Positions 42,201 through 55,815 of a DNA stretch of 64,000 bases are shown here, in pieces. This stretch comes from Gaertneriomyces semiglobifer. Taxonomy: Eukaryota > Chytridiomycota > Chytridiomycetes > Spizellomycetales > Spizellomycetaceae. The notes beneath the pieces are model-generated. The model saw only the letters and a list, made by a program, of their open reading frames with translations, had not been told where the DNA came from and searched no databases. The position numbers and the translations under genes are program-made. Position 1 is the stretch's first letter. Every line of letters begins with the position of its first letter. The stretch is taken from NCBI GenBank assembly GCA_025558075.1, contig JAHLKF010000030.1:1-64000 (forward strand), given 5' to 3'.

Positions 42201-44189
42201 TACAAAAGGAACTGGCAGATACAAGAAGTCTTCTTGAAGAGGTATCAGGTGATAAGGTCCGGCTAATTGGTGAGGTTCAAGCGAAGGAGTCTCTCCGCCA
42301 ACAGTTGCAAGAGACGCAAGAATTACTGCGACTGGCGGCTATGGAGAATGGCGAATTGCAATCAAAGCTAGATGCTAATGCAGAAATGCAGCGCCAACTA
42401 CAAGAGGTCAACCAGCATCTCGAACGTGCTACGACGGAAAGAGAAAAGTTACAGCTGGAGCTCAATTCCAAATCAAATCTTTACGACGAACTACAGAATG
42501 TGCAGCAGATGCTGGAGAAGGCTACCAGTGAGAACAAGGAACTGTTGGCTGACCTCGCGGCGAAAGCAGAGGCCCTACAACCGATGGAAGAGACAAAAAG
42601 CGCCCTCGACAAAGCACTGTCTGAAAAAGAGGAGCTCCAGTTCACCCTTAATGCCAAGTTATTAGAGCTAGATCGCATCCATACTGAACATACGGAGGCA
42701 ATTCGAACCCTGCAACAGGAGTCTCTGCGACTCAGAAGTCTCTTGCAAGAGCAAATCGCGGAAAAAGAAAGGCACATGGGCGTGGTTGCAAGGGAGTTAG
42801 AACTTAAAACAAAGGAATCAGAAGAGATGGTTGCCAGTCGCGCGAGCTTGGAGGCTCAGGTTTCAGAATTGATGAAAAAGATTGCAGAACGTGAGGAGCA
42901 GGCTCAGAGTATTCAACGTGTTCTTGAGCAACAGACTTGTGATTTGGCCGAACGGACGCAGGTGATCTGCGGCTTGGAAAAGCAGATAGCGGAGCTCACG
43001 ACGGAATATGAGAAGATGACATCCCAACAGAGCTCACCGCCTTCTCAGCTCCGGGAGAAGGAGTTTCCAGTAAACGAGGTTGCCGGTATTAGAGATGCCG
43101 GAGGTTTCGTGGACCCAACGAGCGCACGTCGCGAGTCGGAATTCCTAGGGCCCACGCCGTCTGTGGTGGGTTTCTCGTCTCCACAACGTACCTTTGTGCA
43201 TCCGGTCGGAATTCCACCCGAATCGCAATTGTTGAGTCAGGGAAGTGGACAGGACAGAATATCTCCATCCAAACGACATACATCAGCAGGTTCGGTAAGC
43301 ACCCCTCTAAAGAAGCGCCGTCTCACGGAGAGTTCTGTCGGCAACATTGTCCCTCGGGGTAGTTGTGATACCCCGTCAACCGCACAGCTGCTCGCTAAAC
43401 CGTCACCCTCCGCAACAGCGTCGGGCAGAAAGGTTGAGAAGTTCATTGCTCTGAGCGGCTTTAGAGATGGAGTGGACCCAGCCTTCAGTATTCGAATGAA
43501 GATCAAAATCGAGGAGATCATTGATCATTTCGACGATGCAGTTGTATTAAGAGGTACGGATATCGAATTACGCCAACTGTGAGCCATCGCAAACAAATGC
43601 ACTTTGTAGGCAATGACGTTTGGGACCCAAGAACAAGTAAGTTGCCGATATGTCTCTCGGTGTGCCCTTTAGCTCACCCGTCACGCAGCTCACGTTATCT
43701 CACCCTCGTCTGGGCGTACCATGAAAACGTTCGGTGCCGCTCTCAGCTCACGCTGGATAATCACCGATCCGCAGTGGATTATCAAGTCTTTTGAAGAGTA
43801 AGTTCAGCGGGGCATCTACTTTGATTTGTGACAAATATATTGACTCCGAGCAAGGCGACAATGGATACCCGAGGACAATTACGGATTCCGAAATCGCAAT
43901 GAAAAACCCTTCGTAAACAAGCGTTTCTTCATAACGCCGACGTTTCCACGAGATCATCGTGGACAAATGAAATATATGGATGCACTGATCATCGGTTGTG
44001 GAAGCGGTCTTATAGTCGAGCGCATTGAAGAAGCAGACTACGTGTTAAAGTAAATTTCCCATTCGTTGCTGGCAGTGACTCTTCAGCTAAATTATATTTT
44101 CCAGAGGGGTGAATGACAAGGAAATCTACGCCAAACATTGTCTGGATTGGAACCAGTTCGCAAAAATGATACCTCAGCCCCCTAAGTAG
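39251..44189 (+). CDS. Giant coiled-coil protein with C-terminal BRCT domains
   Basis: I know no named homologue. Four exons (39251-43553, 43689-43797, 43855-44049, 44105-44189) total 4,692 nt, an exact multiple of three, giving 1,563 residues. After a ~60-residue Ser/Pro-rich start comes an almost unbroken coiled coil to about residue 1250, rich in Glu, Leu, Gln and Lys, with many short motifs such as QLQETQELLRL. A Ser/Pro/basic linker (SPSKRHTSAGS, PLKKRRLTE, a likely nuclear signal) precedes a BRCT domain split by an intron: KFIALSGFRDG, then AHVISPSSGRTMKTFGAAL and SRWIITDPQWIIKSFE. A second BRCT-like domain follows (KPFVNKRFFITP, YMDALIIGCGSGLIVE, HCLDWNQFAKMI). The C-terminal BRCT pair suggests phosphopeptide binding in DNA damage response or mitosis. 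The intron 43554-43688 is the least certain. Confidence 0.82.
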
Positions 44190-44212
44190 CTTTTCTATCG
44201 CAGGTAGTATGT

Positions 44213-44949
44213 CTAATCTAGATTGTAATAGAGATATGCGGAGCAGTCCGTGAGCGCCTGAGAGCCGGAGCCAAGATTGACATTATTCTTGAACATGGGC
44301 CCGTTGATGCACATGGTGTGATATTCTCCCAATTCTCCACACAAGTCTACGTCCGCTAGCGTACCGACAGTCCTATCTAACAGTTCCGGGGTGATGATTT
44401 GGCCTACCAGTGCTGATGCGATGGTATTGGGGATCTTTTGAGTGTTGACACACGTAATAATGAACGACAATTTGTATTCGTCGAACAACAACCTCAGAAG
44501 CTCCCGACGGTCCACTCCCCACAGCGGACGAACGAGGGATATGCCCGCATTGCGTGACGCCTGACCCAGAAAGTCAGAGCATACATCCAATATGTCCCCA
44601 GTCGCCAAATACAAGAAGCCCTCCGATTTTAATGCTTCCATTTGGGTGACATAAGAGTCCATATATTTCGGCCCATCGATAAATAAGACCCGATGGGGGA
44701 TTTCCAGAGACTCTGCTTGACGTTGGATCAGTGAAAGTGGATGGCTCACAAATGGCTTTGTAGTACTACTGGGAGCGGGAGCGAAAGTGATGAGCAGCTG
44801 CACATCATATTCACGTCCCGCTGCCAGCATGTGCAGAACTAAGGTACAGTCTTTTCCACCTGCCAATTCGGTGCCTTAGAGAAGATCACAGCGTACAAAT
44901 CCCATAACAAGCTGGTATCACCTGTGAACGAGAGCGCCGTCTTCTTCAT
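44213..44949 (-). CDS. DUF71/Dph6-like ATP pyrophosphatase
   Basis: This is a PP-loop (adenine nucleotide alpha-hydrolase fold) protein that would adenylate a substrate; the best-studied relative is Dph6, the last diphthamide synthesis enzyme. Two exons, 44949-44922 and 44859-44213, join to 224 residues. The PP-loop is SFTGGKDCTLVLHM (Dph6 has SGGKDS), spanning the intron. The family C-terminal motif GELGEYHTMCINGP matches the DUF71 pattern (GExGExHT). There is no second domain (yeast Dph6 carries additional domains), so this may be a distinct paralogue rather than Dph6 itself. Its stop lies only 23 bases from the coiled-coil/BRCT gene stop. Confidence 0.8.
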
Positions 44950-45046
44950 CTTGGATGGTCAACGTCTAAATGTTGTGTCAGCTTCAGGCGCGCCTCGTTG
45001 AAAGGATCCGAACGATGAGCACCATCGTTCGTTTTTCCTTTTGGAA

Positions 45047-46598
45047 ATGGCAACTACAAGATATCGGAGCAAACGAGAGCGAAAGCAGACTCTACAACCA
45101 TCGCCGCATAGTCACCGCACCGAATCAGAAGACGATCGGAGCAAACGAGATGGAAAGCAGACTCTACAACCATCGCCGCATAGTCACCGCACCGAATCAG
45201 AAGACCTCCCGTATAACCATTGGAAAGCAGTCTGGAGTCTGTTAAATTCTTTCTTGGCAACATGGATTCCATACCTGTTCATAGGGACACTTCAAACGTT
45301 GGGCTATCTGTTAAAATGCATCATGGGTGCCTTTGTTCCCTACTTTGTGCTGATCATACTTATATGGATCACCATCGGGGCGATCACGCATCGAATCATT
45401 CCGTATTTTGTGCCCGCCATGACCATTTCGCCGGCCATGTTCATGCCGCAGTGTCCACCGGCCGATGAGGATGTCGGGGCGTTTCGGTCTCTCGTATGTG
45501 GGAGGATCCCGCTGCCAGTAAAGCAGACTTGGTGTGACTGGGGGGGCGCTTACGTGAGTCGCAGCTTCTGCGATGCCCTCGTATTTGCAGAACAAGAGCG
45601 CCTTCATGAAGCCATTAGGACCATAACGGAGAAAACATATGAAACCGTGGACCAAGGACAGAGGGTAAGGGCGCTCGCACGTACACCCGCTGGTGGTCGA
45701 TGTTCACACTTCTCAGCTAGTAATTCGGACAAATCGATTGCCAGAGCCCAGAGCATTAGCTCTGCGATCTACCAGTCTGCATTCCTTACAATGGGCCGTT
45801 CTTTACCACACGAATTTTACCCTTAAGCAGCAAGTAGCGGAAGGATTGAAAGTGGCAGGCGAATCGCTCGACGTAACAGTGGAAGCGCTCATAGAGTTAA
45901 AGGTATTTCGGGTTGACAGTGAAAGTTCTGCATTAATAAGGTTGAACGTGGTGCTTTTTGCAAACAGGGCGACGCCGAATCCGTCTTGAGAGAAATGGTT
46001 GACCAATTTGAACGGATTGAGCGCGCGTTGCAGTCAACGCTTGCGGGCCAACGGAGTCTGTCGGAATTGGAAGAGACTTTTGATGATGCCCTCAAGCAAA
46101 CCGACGACATACTAGAACAACTACAGCTCCAAGCCGTGCGAACCAGGGAAATCGCCAAGAAAACAAGATCTGGTGTTGATCACGCGCGTCGTGCCCTCTC
46201 CATGGAGAAGCGTGCCATTGATGTCCATGCAGACAATGTGCCAGCCAATTCTTTGCATACCATATTTTGCTGGACTTGCTTGAGCAAAACTCAGGTACGT
46301 CAACTCAACGAAGATCTCCGGGTGTGGCGAGATTGCAACTCCGAGGTGATTGGACTGAGCAATGATCTCACTGGCCTTACCGTTGAGCTGAGTGAATTTC
46401 GGCACAATGTTAAAACTGTAAGAATTGCATGGAGACGAACGGCTTGGGGGCAGGAGATGTTTTTGCACATATTGAGACATTGAGAAACAGGTAGGGGTGG
46501 ACAAGCACTGTTTGGTGATCAGGTCACGTGCGTTATTGAACATCATTTGGCAGAGTTGCCCAGTTGAAGGCACTGATGGACGGATCAAAGCATACTGA
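45047..46598 (+). CDS. Unknown two-helix membrane protein with coiled coil
   Basis: No family recognised. The start ATG at 45047 opens a hydrophilic basic N-terminus built from a tandem 24-residue block (see the repeat). Next come two hydrophobic segments (FLATWIPYLFIGTLQTLGYLL and FVPYFVLIILIWITIGAITH), then a Cys/Trp-containing loop (VKQTWCDWGGAYVSRSFC). A helical, heptad-like C-terminus (RREMVDQFERIERALQ-like region, RQLNEDLRVWRDCNSEVIGL) is in several exons. Splicing through 46422-46491 and a stop at 46596-46598 keeps the frame open; without that splice the protein would end at 46483. Orientation and partner are unknown. A nuclear-envelope or organelle tether is possible, but no SUN or KASH motif is seen. 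Confidence 0.6.
45063..45206 (+). repeat. Tandem duplication, 2 x 72 bp, in frame
   Basis: Units 45063-45134 and 45135-45206 are nearly identical, differing mainly at one spot (AGAGCG versus AGATGG). The length is exactly 24 codons, so the reading frame is kept. The encoded unit reads like RSKR..KQTLQPSPHSHRTESED, a basic Ser/Pro/His block. The very low divergence means a recent duplication. Confidence 0.9.
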
Positions 46599-46672
46599 AA
46601 CTATCGGCTCCAGCGCATAAGTAGTTGCCGGGTAAAGTCAAAGTGACGACCCAGGATTCGTATATAGAAAGT

Positions 46673-48076
<1,404 letters not shown>

Positions 48077-48500
48077 AGGGACGGCTGCTGCGACTACTAC
48101 TGCTGCCGGTTACAAATTCCGCCCTGGATATCCTGTCGTCGTCGCTGGGAGTGGCTAGAGAGCAGGTCGTTTTCGACGTGTGATGGTGCGTGGTTTCGCT
48201 GCGACGTTCGGCGGAAGGTCATCGGGCACAGCCGGGAACGTGAAAAATATCCATAAGTGATCTTGAAAGTTTCATGAGTCATCGCGTAATTTGTGAAATT
48301 TTCCGCTCGTTCCGTTAGGAGAGGCTCGATAGATTTCGTATATATGGACGAGTTGGAGTCTGTTGCTATGACAATTGATAACGCGCACTGGGTAGGGTAT
48401 TAATTGCTTACCTCAGCCAGCAACGCCCGCGTTTTCGGACAGCCTTCGCATTTCCCCAATGTGCGATCTGATGTACTGACTGAAATACTGGAAAGCGACC
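48077..48500. promoter_or_regulatory. Divergent region, ETFA / NTMT1
   Basis: These 424 bases lie between the divergent ATGs of ETFA and NTMT1. A TATATA-containing stretch is present at about 48339-48345, about 160 bases before the NTMT1 start. Nothing else is distinctive. Confidence 0.4.
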
Positions 48501-49678
48501 ATGCCAGATATTGTGCCCAACAGTGCTGACGGGGTAGGAGGCCCCACATGGTACACTGATGCCGCCAGTTACTGGGACAAGGTGGAGCCTTCGATCGAGG
48601 GAATGCTAGGTACGGATGATGCCGGTGGGGCCCTCACCAAAATTGGTCTTGACGCATTCTAGCAATTCCATTATAATAGGAGGCTTTGGAAAGCTGACGG
48701 ATATCGATTGCTCCGCTTCCTTAAAGTTTATTGATGAGTTTGTGAATGGTAAAAAGGGTCCCGGTGGGAAGTTGGTGAGCCAGCCGCGCATCGAAAAGCT
48801 ATTAGCGTGCGGTAAGGGCGCTTGCGTAGTTGTTAGATTATGGTTTGCCCTCCTCAAGCCAGATTGACTCCGTCCTTCAGATTGTGGGGCCGGTATTGGG
48901 CGCGTGACCAAGCATTTCTTGTTACAGGCCTTCCAGCAAGTGGACATGGTAATCTACAACCCTGGCTTTGTTGTGCAAGTCAGAACGGGTGGATAGCATG
49001 ACTGATACGGTACGGTAAATGGTCAGGTTGAACAAAATCCCAAATTTTTGGAAGAAGCGCGCAAGACGTATTTAGCACACGATGCAAGCCGAGTTCAGCA
49101 ATATATTCCCAAAGGATTGCAAGAGTTCGTCCCGGAGGTTTGTCGCTCCAACTTTACAGCCAGTGGTTTTTTGTTGAGATCGAGCATGTGCAGGAAAGGC
49201 GCTACGACATGATTTGGATTCAGTGGGTCCTTGGTCATCTGACAGATGGTGCGTAATAAGGCCATTGAACCCCGCGGCCAGCAATGCGGCTCCTATAATC
49301 TTCTCCTGAAATCTCCCTAGACGATTTCGTTGCATTTTTCCAGCGATGCAAAAGAGGTTTGAAGCCCAACGGCCTGATTGGAGTCAAGGAGAATGTTACC
49401 ATAACCGGCGTAGACGTGGATAAGGAGGATTCTTCCGTCACAAGGCGAGCGCTGGAGTCAGACTGTTTCGCGTGTGATCTTAACTGATCGCGATCCCAAC
49501 CTCAGATCCGATGAAATATTGAAGCAACTGTTTGCGAAAGCCGGCCTCAAATTGGTGAAAGAAGATACTCAGAAAAACTTCCCGAAGGGATTGTATGGCG
49601 TCCGCATGTAAGAAGGCACTGCTGGATTGCCTCCACTCGAATGCTGATCGAGTAAACTACAGGTATATTCTTGAATGA
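48501..49678 (+). CDS. NTMT1: Protein N-terminal methyltransferase (NTMT1/Tae1)
   Basis: This SAM-dependent enzyme methylates the alpha-amino group of proteins starting X-Pro-Lys (yeast Tae1 acts on ribosomal proteins). Multi-exon: 48501-48609, 48680-48811, 48881-48948, 49027-49139 and later exons to a stop at 49676-49678. Motifs: WYTDAASYWDKVEPSIEGML at the N-terminus, the SAM loop DCGAGIGRVTKHFLL, VDMV joined to EQNPKFLEEA, MIWIQWVLGHLTD, and DSSVTR joined to SDEILKQLFAKAGL. That last join requires a GC-AG intron (about 49445-49509); with no splice the frame would be broken. The order and the SSVTRSD sequence fit NTMT1. The end is short (VRMYILE). Confidence 0.9.
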
Positions 49679-49753
49679 TGCTGTGGTCTTTTGCAAGGAT
49701 CCAGGGCGTAGATGCCGGAAACGAACAGCGTGGGCCAAGCAACGGTGCTTTCC

Positions 49754-52165
49754 TTAGGATACCGGTTGTCCACTGTCTTTGCGCCCAAATCGAATTCGCT
49801 CAACTATACGCTCCAGAACGTTGTCCATCAGTAGTATTGTCAACTTGGCGCGCATCGCCTCTTCATCCTAGAAAATAGACCAGCTTAGAAAAAGATTCCA
49901 GAAAATGCAGAAAATCCGCATACTCACCTGAGATTCACTATGCAGTACCTGGTTGAACGTATCCTGGACGGCAGCGACACGCTCCCGCAGCGGATTGATC
50001 AGCTTGCGGGAGGTGCGATCCAGATGCTCAGCGCGCCACACACCGGTATGATTCACTTCAGGCGAATCCCTCATAAGTAGGTAAAGATATAGGTTCAGCA
50101 CATGCATAAGCAGGGTGCTTCGCTCCATAAGAACGGCATCACTGCTCAGTACCGAGTGTTGTGTGTCTTTCCCGCTAGTGTAAATATTGGATCGGACATC
50201 GAAAAGCGGTTTGAGAAACGTTTGGCTGATCGCATGGCCCATGAAAAGAGAAGGCTGAATATTCAAGATATGTTAGTTCCCTGATATAGCCTAGAGCTGC
50301 ATAGGCTGCGGATTACCGGTCTGGTTGCATGGTCGAGGTGACCGTCCTGCCAGTACTTGTGGACATAATCCTTCAGCACAGATAATCCTGCAACTTGAAC
50401 ACTGGGAAATGAACTTTCTTCGATCATATGCTTGACTGTCCAAGCACGGCTGCTATCGTCAAAGTGCTGCATCAGCCGTTTGAACAGAGAAAAGCACAAC
50501 TGTCGCTGGGAATGGTTGGATGTAGTCGCCATGAAGTTCAAAAGCGTCTGATACAACGACGAAAACATGTAAGCAGCATGAAAAATAATGGAAAACAATG
50601 ACAATGCTACCAACCTCGACCATGGTATGCAATGCCAATGATGACCCAGACGATTCACTGAGGGGGCCACAAGAAAAGCATTCTCCATCAAGACGCCATA
50701 ATAGAACCTGCAGCAAGCACAGGCCTTTCTCAGCTGTGTTCGAATGTCCACTTGATCGAGCATGGTTAGGTCCCGTGAGAGACGTGACCGAATGCATCAA
50801 GGCAAACTTACTCCATAACCAGGTAATCCACATGAGTCAAACTAGCCTTAAACAACCATACCGAATCGAGCACGTATGGCATCACGCTACGCTTTCGCAG
50901 TGCCGGATATTGACTGTCGGTGACGGCGAGACTGACGAAAACGGAACACCCGAGCGGCGGCAAACACTGGATACTGGCACTACTGGTCAATGCCGACTCT
51001 TCATTATGATGTCAGTAAAAGTTGGCAGATGCGGGCGATGGTTTGGTTTCGACTTGCCATCTGGAGCATCACGACGTAGTAGTTCTAGCACATCAAATTC
51101 AGCGCGGCCGGCCAGATCCTGTATACAGTTCCTTTAAATGCTGTCGCTACGTGCCCGTGAACACCCGCTTTACCAAAAGCTGTTGCACATCGTTTGATCG
51201 CTTTGTCAATGCCATTCCCGAGAAGATCGTTTCGCAAAGGGAGGTGATATAGTATTTGGACAATGCGTCGAGCCGTCGCCGCTCATTCTGGTCGGCTAGC
51301 TGGAACATATACAGTAAGCTGAATGAGGTAGCTACTGTAAATAACACGAGAGATTCTCTACCTGGTGTGCGGCACGTATGACTGGGAGCAATTCATTCAA
51401 GAAACCGAAATAAAACTGCAACAAGTTTTCGCTGCAGTTTGTCGGAGAGCTGTTGATATCAACGTTGAGCCAATCCTCGGTGCTTGCATAGCTTAATACC
51501 GTAGAGAAAGCGTTATTTAAGAATGCTGAAAGCTTTTTCGTGCGGATGTGTCGCAATGCTGTATAAGCAGCGGTCATCTTCTCTTGTTTCGCCAAACCAT
51601 CAGCGAGACAAATTCAAACTACCTATGCTGAGTGCGCTCCCGTACGATATAAATAACATGCTTCGGTTCTTTGCATGACTCTCTCGCCCATCCTCGTCGG
51701 TTTTCATACTGTCCAGGTATTCAAGCGAAAACATTACGAACTCCCTCGGATTTGAAATTTCCGCGAGAATCCGTAACAAGCCTGTGGCCTTGCCATTGAG
51801 TAATGTAACTTCATCACAAGGTCCTAGTTGCAGTGTTTGAATGTAAGGCGCCAGCGATCTGGCGATGTCCCATCCATGATTTTTCAACTACCCGACATGG
51901 CGCATTCATAAGAGCCTACATTTGGGCAGCAAACTCCATAGTTCATTACCTCCTCAGCATAAAACCCCTGCTCAATGTTCTTTTGAAAGTCCTCTAAGGC
52001 GGAAAGCACATTGGCAAATGAGCTATGTCCCGTGTTGGTTTTTTGCAATTCCGCCGTGAGGAAATCGTAGTACAATTGAAATGGTTGCTGTTGCTATTCT
52101 ACAGAGTCAGGAGACAAGTTCAACTCCGTTTCCGTCCTTTGGAAACTCACCATATCCCTGGCCAT
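49754..52165 (-). CDS. Glomulin/ALF4/YBP-family helical repeat protein
   Basis: This family includes glomulin, which binds cullin-RING ligase RBX1, plant ALF4 and yeast YAP1-binding/kinetochore proteins. All are alpha-helical repeats. Exon 1 starts at 52165 (MARDM) and joins in phase at QQQPFQLYYDFLTAELQK. The diagnostic segment is NHGWDIARSLAPYIQTLQL (families show GWDLxxxLxPFL), followed by NGKATGLLRILAEISNPREF, QLADQNERRRLDALSKYY, QRQLCFSLFKRLMQHFDD, WTVKHMIEESSFPSVQVAGLS, and a terminal helix AMRAKLTILLMDNVLERIV ending at 49754. There is no catalytic motif. Several 40-80 nt introns were located, not every one. The family is inferred from overall pattern, not a strict motif. Confidence 0.7.
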
Positions 52166-52313
52166 CTGCCGTTATCCTCAAAGAGCGTTGATAATTGGTT
52201 TTTGGGTCAGCAACGATGAACATGTAAGGGACATTTTGGACAACAATAAAGCCAGCTTTATCAATTATAAAAAGTCGCGCCTGTGGCACAGTCAAACCAG
52301 GTACATATCGCGC

Positions 52314-55300
52314 TTAAGTCGTCCACACAGTCGTTTCCTCTGCCCAAGGATCGCTTGCCGAAGGCGCCGTAAGTGTGGAAGTAGTTGCATCGTCCTTGTT
52401 CCAGCTGGTGTCTCCCGGAGTCTTATGCACAACTTCAGTGAATGGCTCGCCACCCTTCAAAATCGCTAGATGTTCATCACGAGCCGCATTCAATTGTTGG
52501 TGTTCGCAACTGACCTTCGCTTTCCAATGTTGGGATGACCGAATATCGCTGTCCGACTTCGTCAGCTGAAGCGCAGTCAATGTTCGAGCATAGCAGCCGC
52601 CTGCGTCACTCTTTTCAGCGGCTATATCCACGGCCAGTTTTCCCGAATTGTCATGAATATCCGTCCTCGCATTACGCCTCAATAAAGCAAGCACTGCATC
52701 TGCATTGCCTTTATCAGCAGCATTATGCAATGGTGCTAAAAAGTATCATGAGCTAGCGCTCCTTCTGATGATCGCACAACGCAGACATACTCCTCCCATG
52801 TTCGTCTTGAATGTTAGGATCCGCATTCCATGTCAGTAAGAACTCAACCATCAATGCGTCCTTATCATGAGTGGCCAAGTGTAGCGGCGTCTGGCCCGTC
52901 AAATCCTTCTCGTTCACATTGGCACCATGCATAATACAACAATAGGCGGCCAATAACTCTCGTCCCTTAACAGCATTTGCGAACTCGGACTGCAGAGGGG
53001 CTTGACTTAAACTACCCTCTGCGGCATAATCACCAAGAAACTCCTGTTTAAAATAGTTAGCCTTGTACTTACCAGCACCCATCTAGAACATCGTACCTTA
53101 TGCGTATATTTGGCAATGCAATATTGTTGTTTCTGCGACCTAAACCTGTATTAGGACTGTGCATGAATGTTGTTGGTTGCCTTTACAGCACCTTTCTGAG
53201 TTTGGTTTCGGTTTCGCTGTGACTGGAGATTGTGCGGCCCGCAACTTCTTTTCCAGAATGCCGTTCGCGCGTTCATTTCCAAGCAATAACATAATATCAC
53301 CACTTTCTTGGTCCCACCTGTCTAGGACCAAGGATTTCACCTAAAAAGTGATGCCTCGCTTAGTAGCATCAATTACGGGCGCCGACAATTCTCACATACT
53401 TTCGACACATGGCGACCAAGACCGCGGTGAATTCCTGAACAAGTTATACACAGCACAACACCCATGTTACAGCTTGCCCATTCCACATCTTCGTCCGAGT
53501 CACAATCGGCACACTTTTGGTTCTCTTCAAACAGTTAGTCAGCAATATACTGCAGTGGGCATGCCCGAAACTCTAACCTGGATTGTCCCTAATTTGTTGC
53601 AGGAGTTCGTTAATGGGTTTGTGCTTCTCAATCATCTGAGACTGATCAATGTCCCCATACGTAGGTCTCTATGTGGGCAAATGGACTTTCAGTAACAGCT
53701 CAGCCCAAAAATTAACTTTAAGTTTCTCAACAAACCAATGGCGTGGAGTCAAAGCCCTCGTCAGATATTGATCGGGATATGGCAGCTTGTAGCACGCTCA
53801 TCCAATCTTTCAGTTGGTCCTCATTCTCAGCTTGCAAGGTTACCACTCTGGCAGGTATCTTTAAGGGCGACATCCCCTGTTTCCATAGTAAAATGCAACT
53901 TACTTATTAGGAGAAACCAGATCAAAACAGAATCGCCTTTCAGCGCCGGGGGTTTCCTTAACCATACATATGCGCAGGTCGATGGCAGTCTTGGCTTCAT
54001 CCTGTGACTCGCAGGTCATTTTGAAACCCTCGAATCAAGGCTGAAGTCATGTTTTAGCGTACCTTACCCTCCATCGAAAAGTAATGCAGGTAATTGTTTA
54101 TCAACTCAAAATACCGGCGGTTCCACACCGTACGCATCTTGGAACTACTTTTTTTAAAAAGGTAGCCGCCTTTGTATATGGATGAAGGTGTTTTCAACGC
54201 CCTTGTTCCTGAGCCGCTGGCTGGATCGTAACTTTCTGGCGCAACGCTCCGTACAATGGATTCCGTAGAGGCTTTGGTGTCTACTTTGGAGTAATCGGAC
54301 CGCATCTTTTGAAGCATCGCTGCATCTCTACATCAGAACCTCTCAACGTACTACTGGCACCGTAAGCGGCACATACCAGTCAAATCCCTCATGGACGGTT
54401 CTAAGTCTTTCAACGCATCATAGGCTTGATGGAAAAAGGAAAAATTCGCGTATACCAAAGCAACGACCTGTGGTGATGTAGGTTGGACGCACGCCCTAAC
54501 TCTGCTGTAGAAGGTAACATACGTTCTCCACCATCTCAAACTTCCTTTTCATATCAAGATCGTTCAACTTAGCACCATATTCCAAAGTTTTATGGTGGAA
54601 GCTTTTTCTTGCTGTAGGGCATCTTTTACTGGAATGCGTCAATGCTTGTCCGATAGAATTGTCTTACCTTCAGCAACATCTCGAGCGCTCTTCAGAGGAA
54701 GCATGATGTTATAAATGGTCTCATTGGAGATGTGCAAAGCAGTAATTCACCTCCTCTAAGCCTCTATCCGTTGGCTTCTTCGACATGTATTTGCTAAGTG
54801 CAGCTTGATACTGGTCTTGAGCATTTTGAAATTCTCTCCCCGCTTTCTAGGTAGAAAATCTTAGCACGAAGAAGCTGACCTAGTCAAATGATGCCACCGC
54901 GACAGACGATACCTTAGCAGGATGAATTTCCTTTGCCGCGAAAACGCTCAACGGCTGGATGAAGACGTCTCGAATCACAAGTCAGCCCAAGTTCCCAGCT
55001 TTCAATCTTCACAAACCGAAGCACCTTTTAATTGGCTCGCTGCAATGGCTCTACTTCGTTCTATATCCTGGTTCCCTCGGGCGTGAGTTTCCCCCGACAT
55101 CTGACACAGTCTACAATTTCAAGATGAAAATACCTTAATGACTTGCGCAAACTTTAACAACTATACATAAGAAATTCAGTTCAACAGTTCAGCATGAGGT
55201 GTTACTGCTGTTATATCACCTGTTGGCCAACGGTTTCGTAGGCAGGATCATCATCTGCACCCGCAAGCGTTTGAATTTCTTCGGCTAACTGACTGTATCT

Positions 55301-55521
55301 TGTCGAGTACTCTGGATTTGTTGCATCAGTAGAGTAGGACCAAAGAAAACTTGCAAAGCCAAAATGATACCTTTGGTAACTTCTCCAAGTTTTTCAGCAA
55401 TGTGCGCCATCTTTTTAATCGACTGATCCACATCATTCATTGACCCTTCGCTTGCCTGCAACCTCAGACGGAAAGCTGGGGAGTCATTAAACGCATCCTC
55501 CAGCGGAATGGGCTTGACCAT
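52314..55521 (-). CDS. ACAP-type BAR-PH-ArfGAP-ankyrin protein
   Basis: This is an ARF6-type GTPase activator that couples membrane curvature to endocytic recycling. Domains in order: BAR (start [20 protein letters not shown] at 55521, then [20 protein letters not shown]), PH ([24 protein letters not shown]), ArfGAP with the zinc finger CADC...CITC and the arginine in [13 protein letters not shown], followed by [12 protein letters not shown]. Ankyrin repeats end the protein ([41 protein letters not shown]), then a Thr/Ser tail with EETTVWTT at 52314. The BAR-PH junction region (54.3-55.3 kb) is cut into many small exons that I did not resolve. The catalytic arginine finger is present, so it is probably an active GAP. 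Confidence 0.88.
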
Positions 55522-55815
55522 GTTTCGGTTTTCTCGAAAGTATGTCGCACTATGAACGAAGCTTGCTCTCCCAGCGTCCTCCCCAAAGGTCCCAATAGTA
55601 CATGATTTCCGTGTTGCGGAGTTGATATGGTAATCAACCGTTATTGATTTCAGTGATGTGGGGAATTGCGCGTTGCGTTGGGTGGACTGGCAGTGAGCTT
55701 GCAACAGCGTCAGATACTCTACCAACCAGATCGCAGAACAGCAGCGTCTGCACTTGGCGGCATCGGTGATTTACGAGGTTGACGTGGCGAGGTTCGACGT
55801 GGCCGGTAGCTGACT

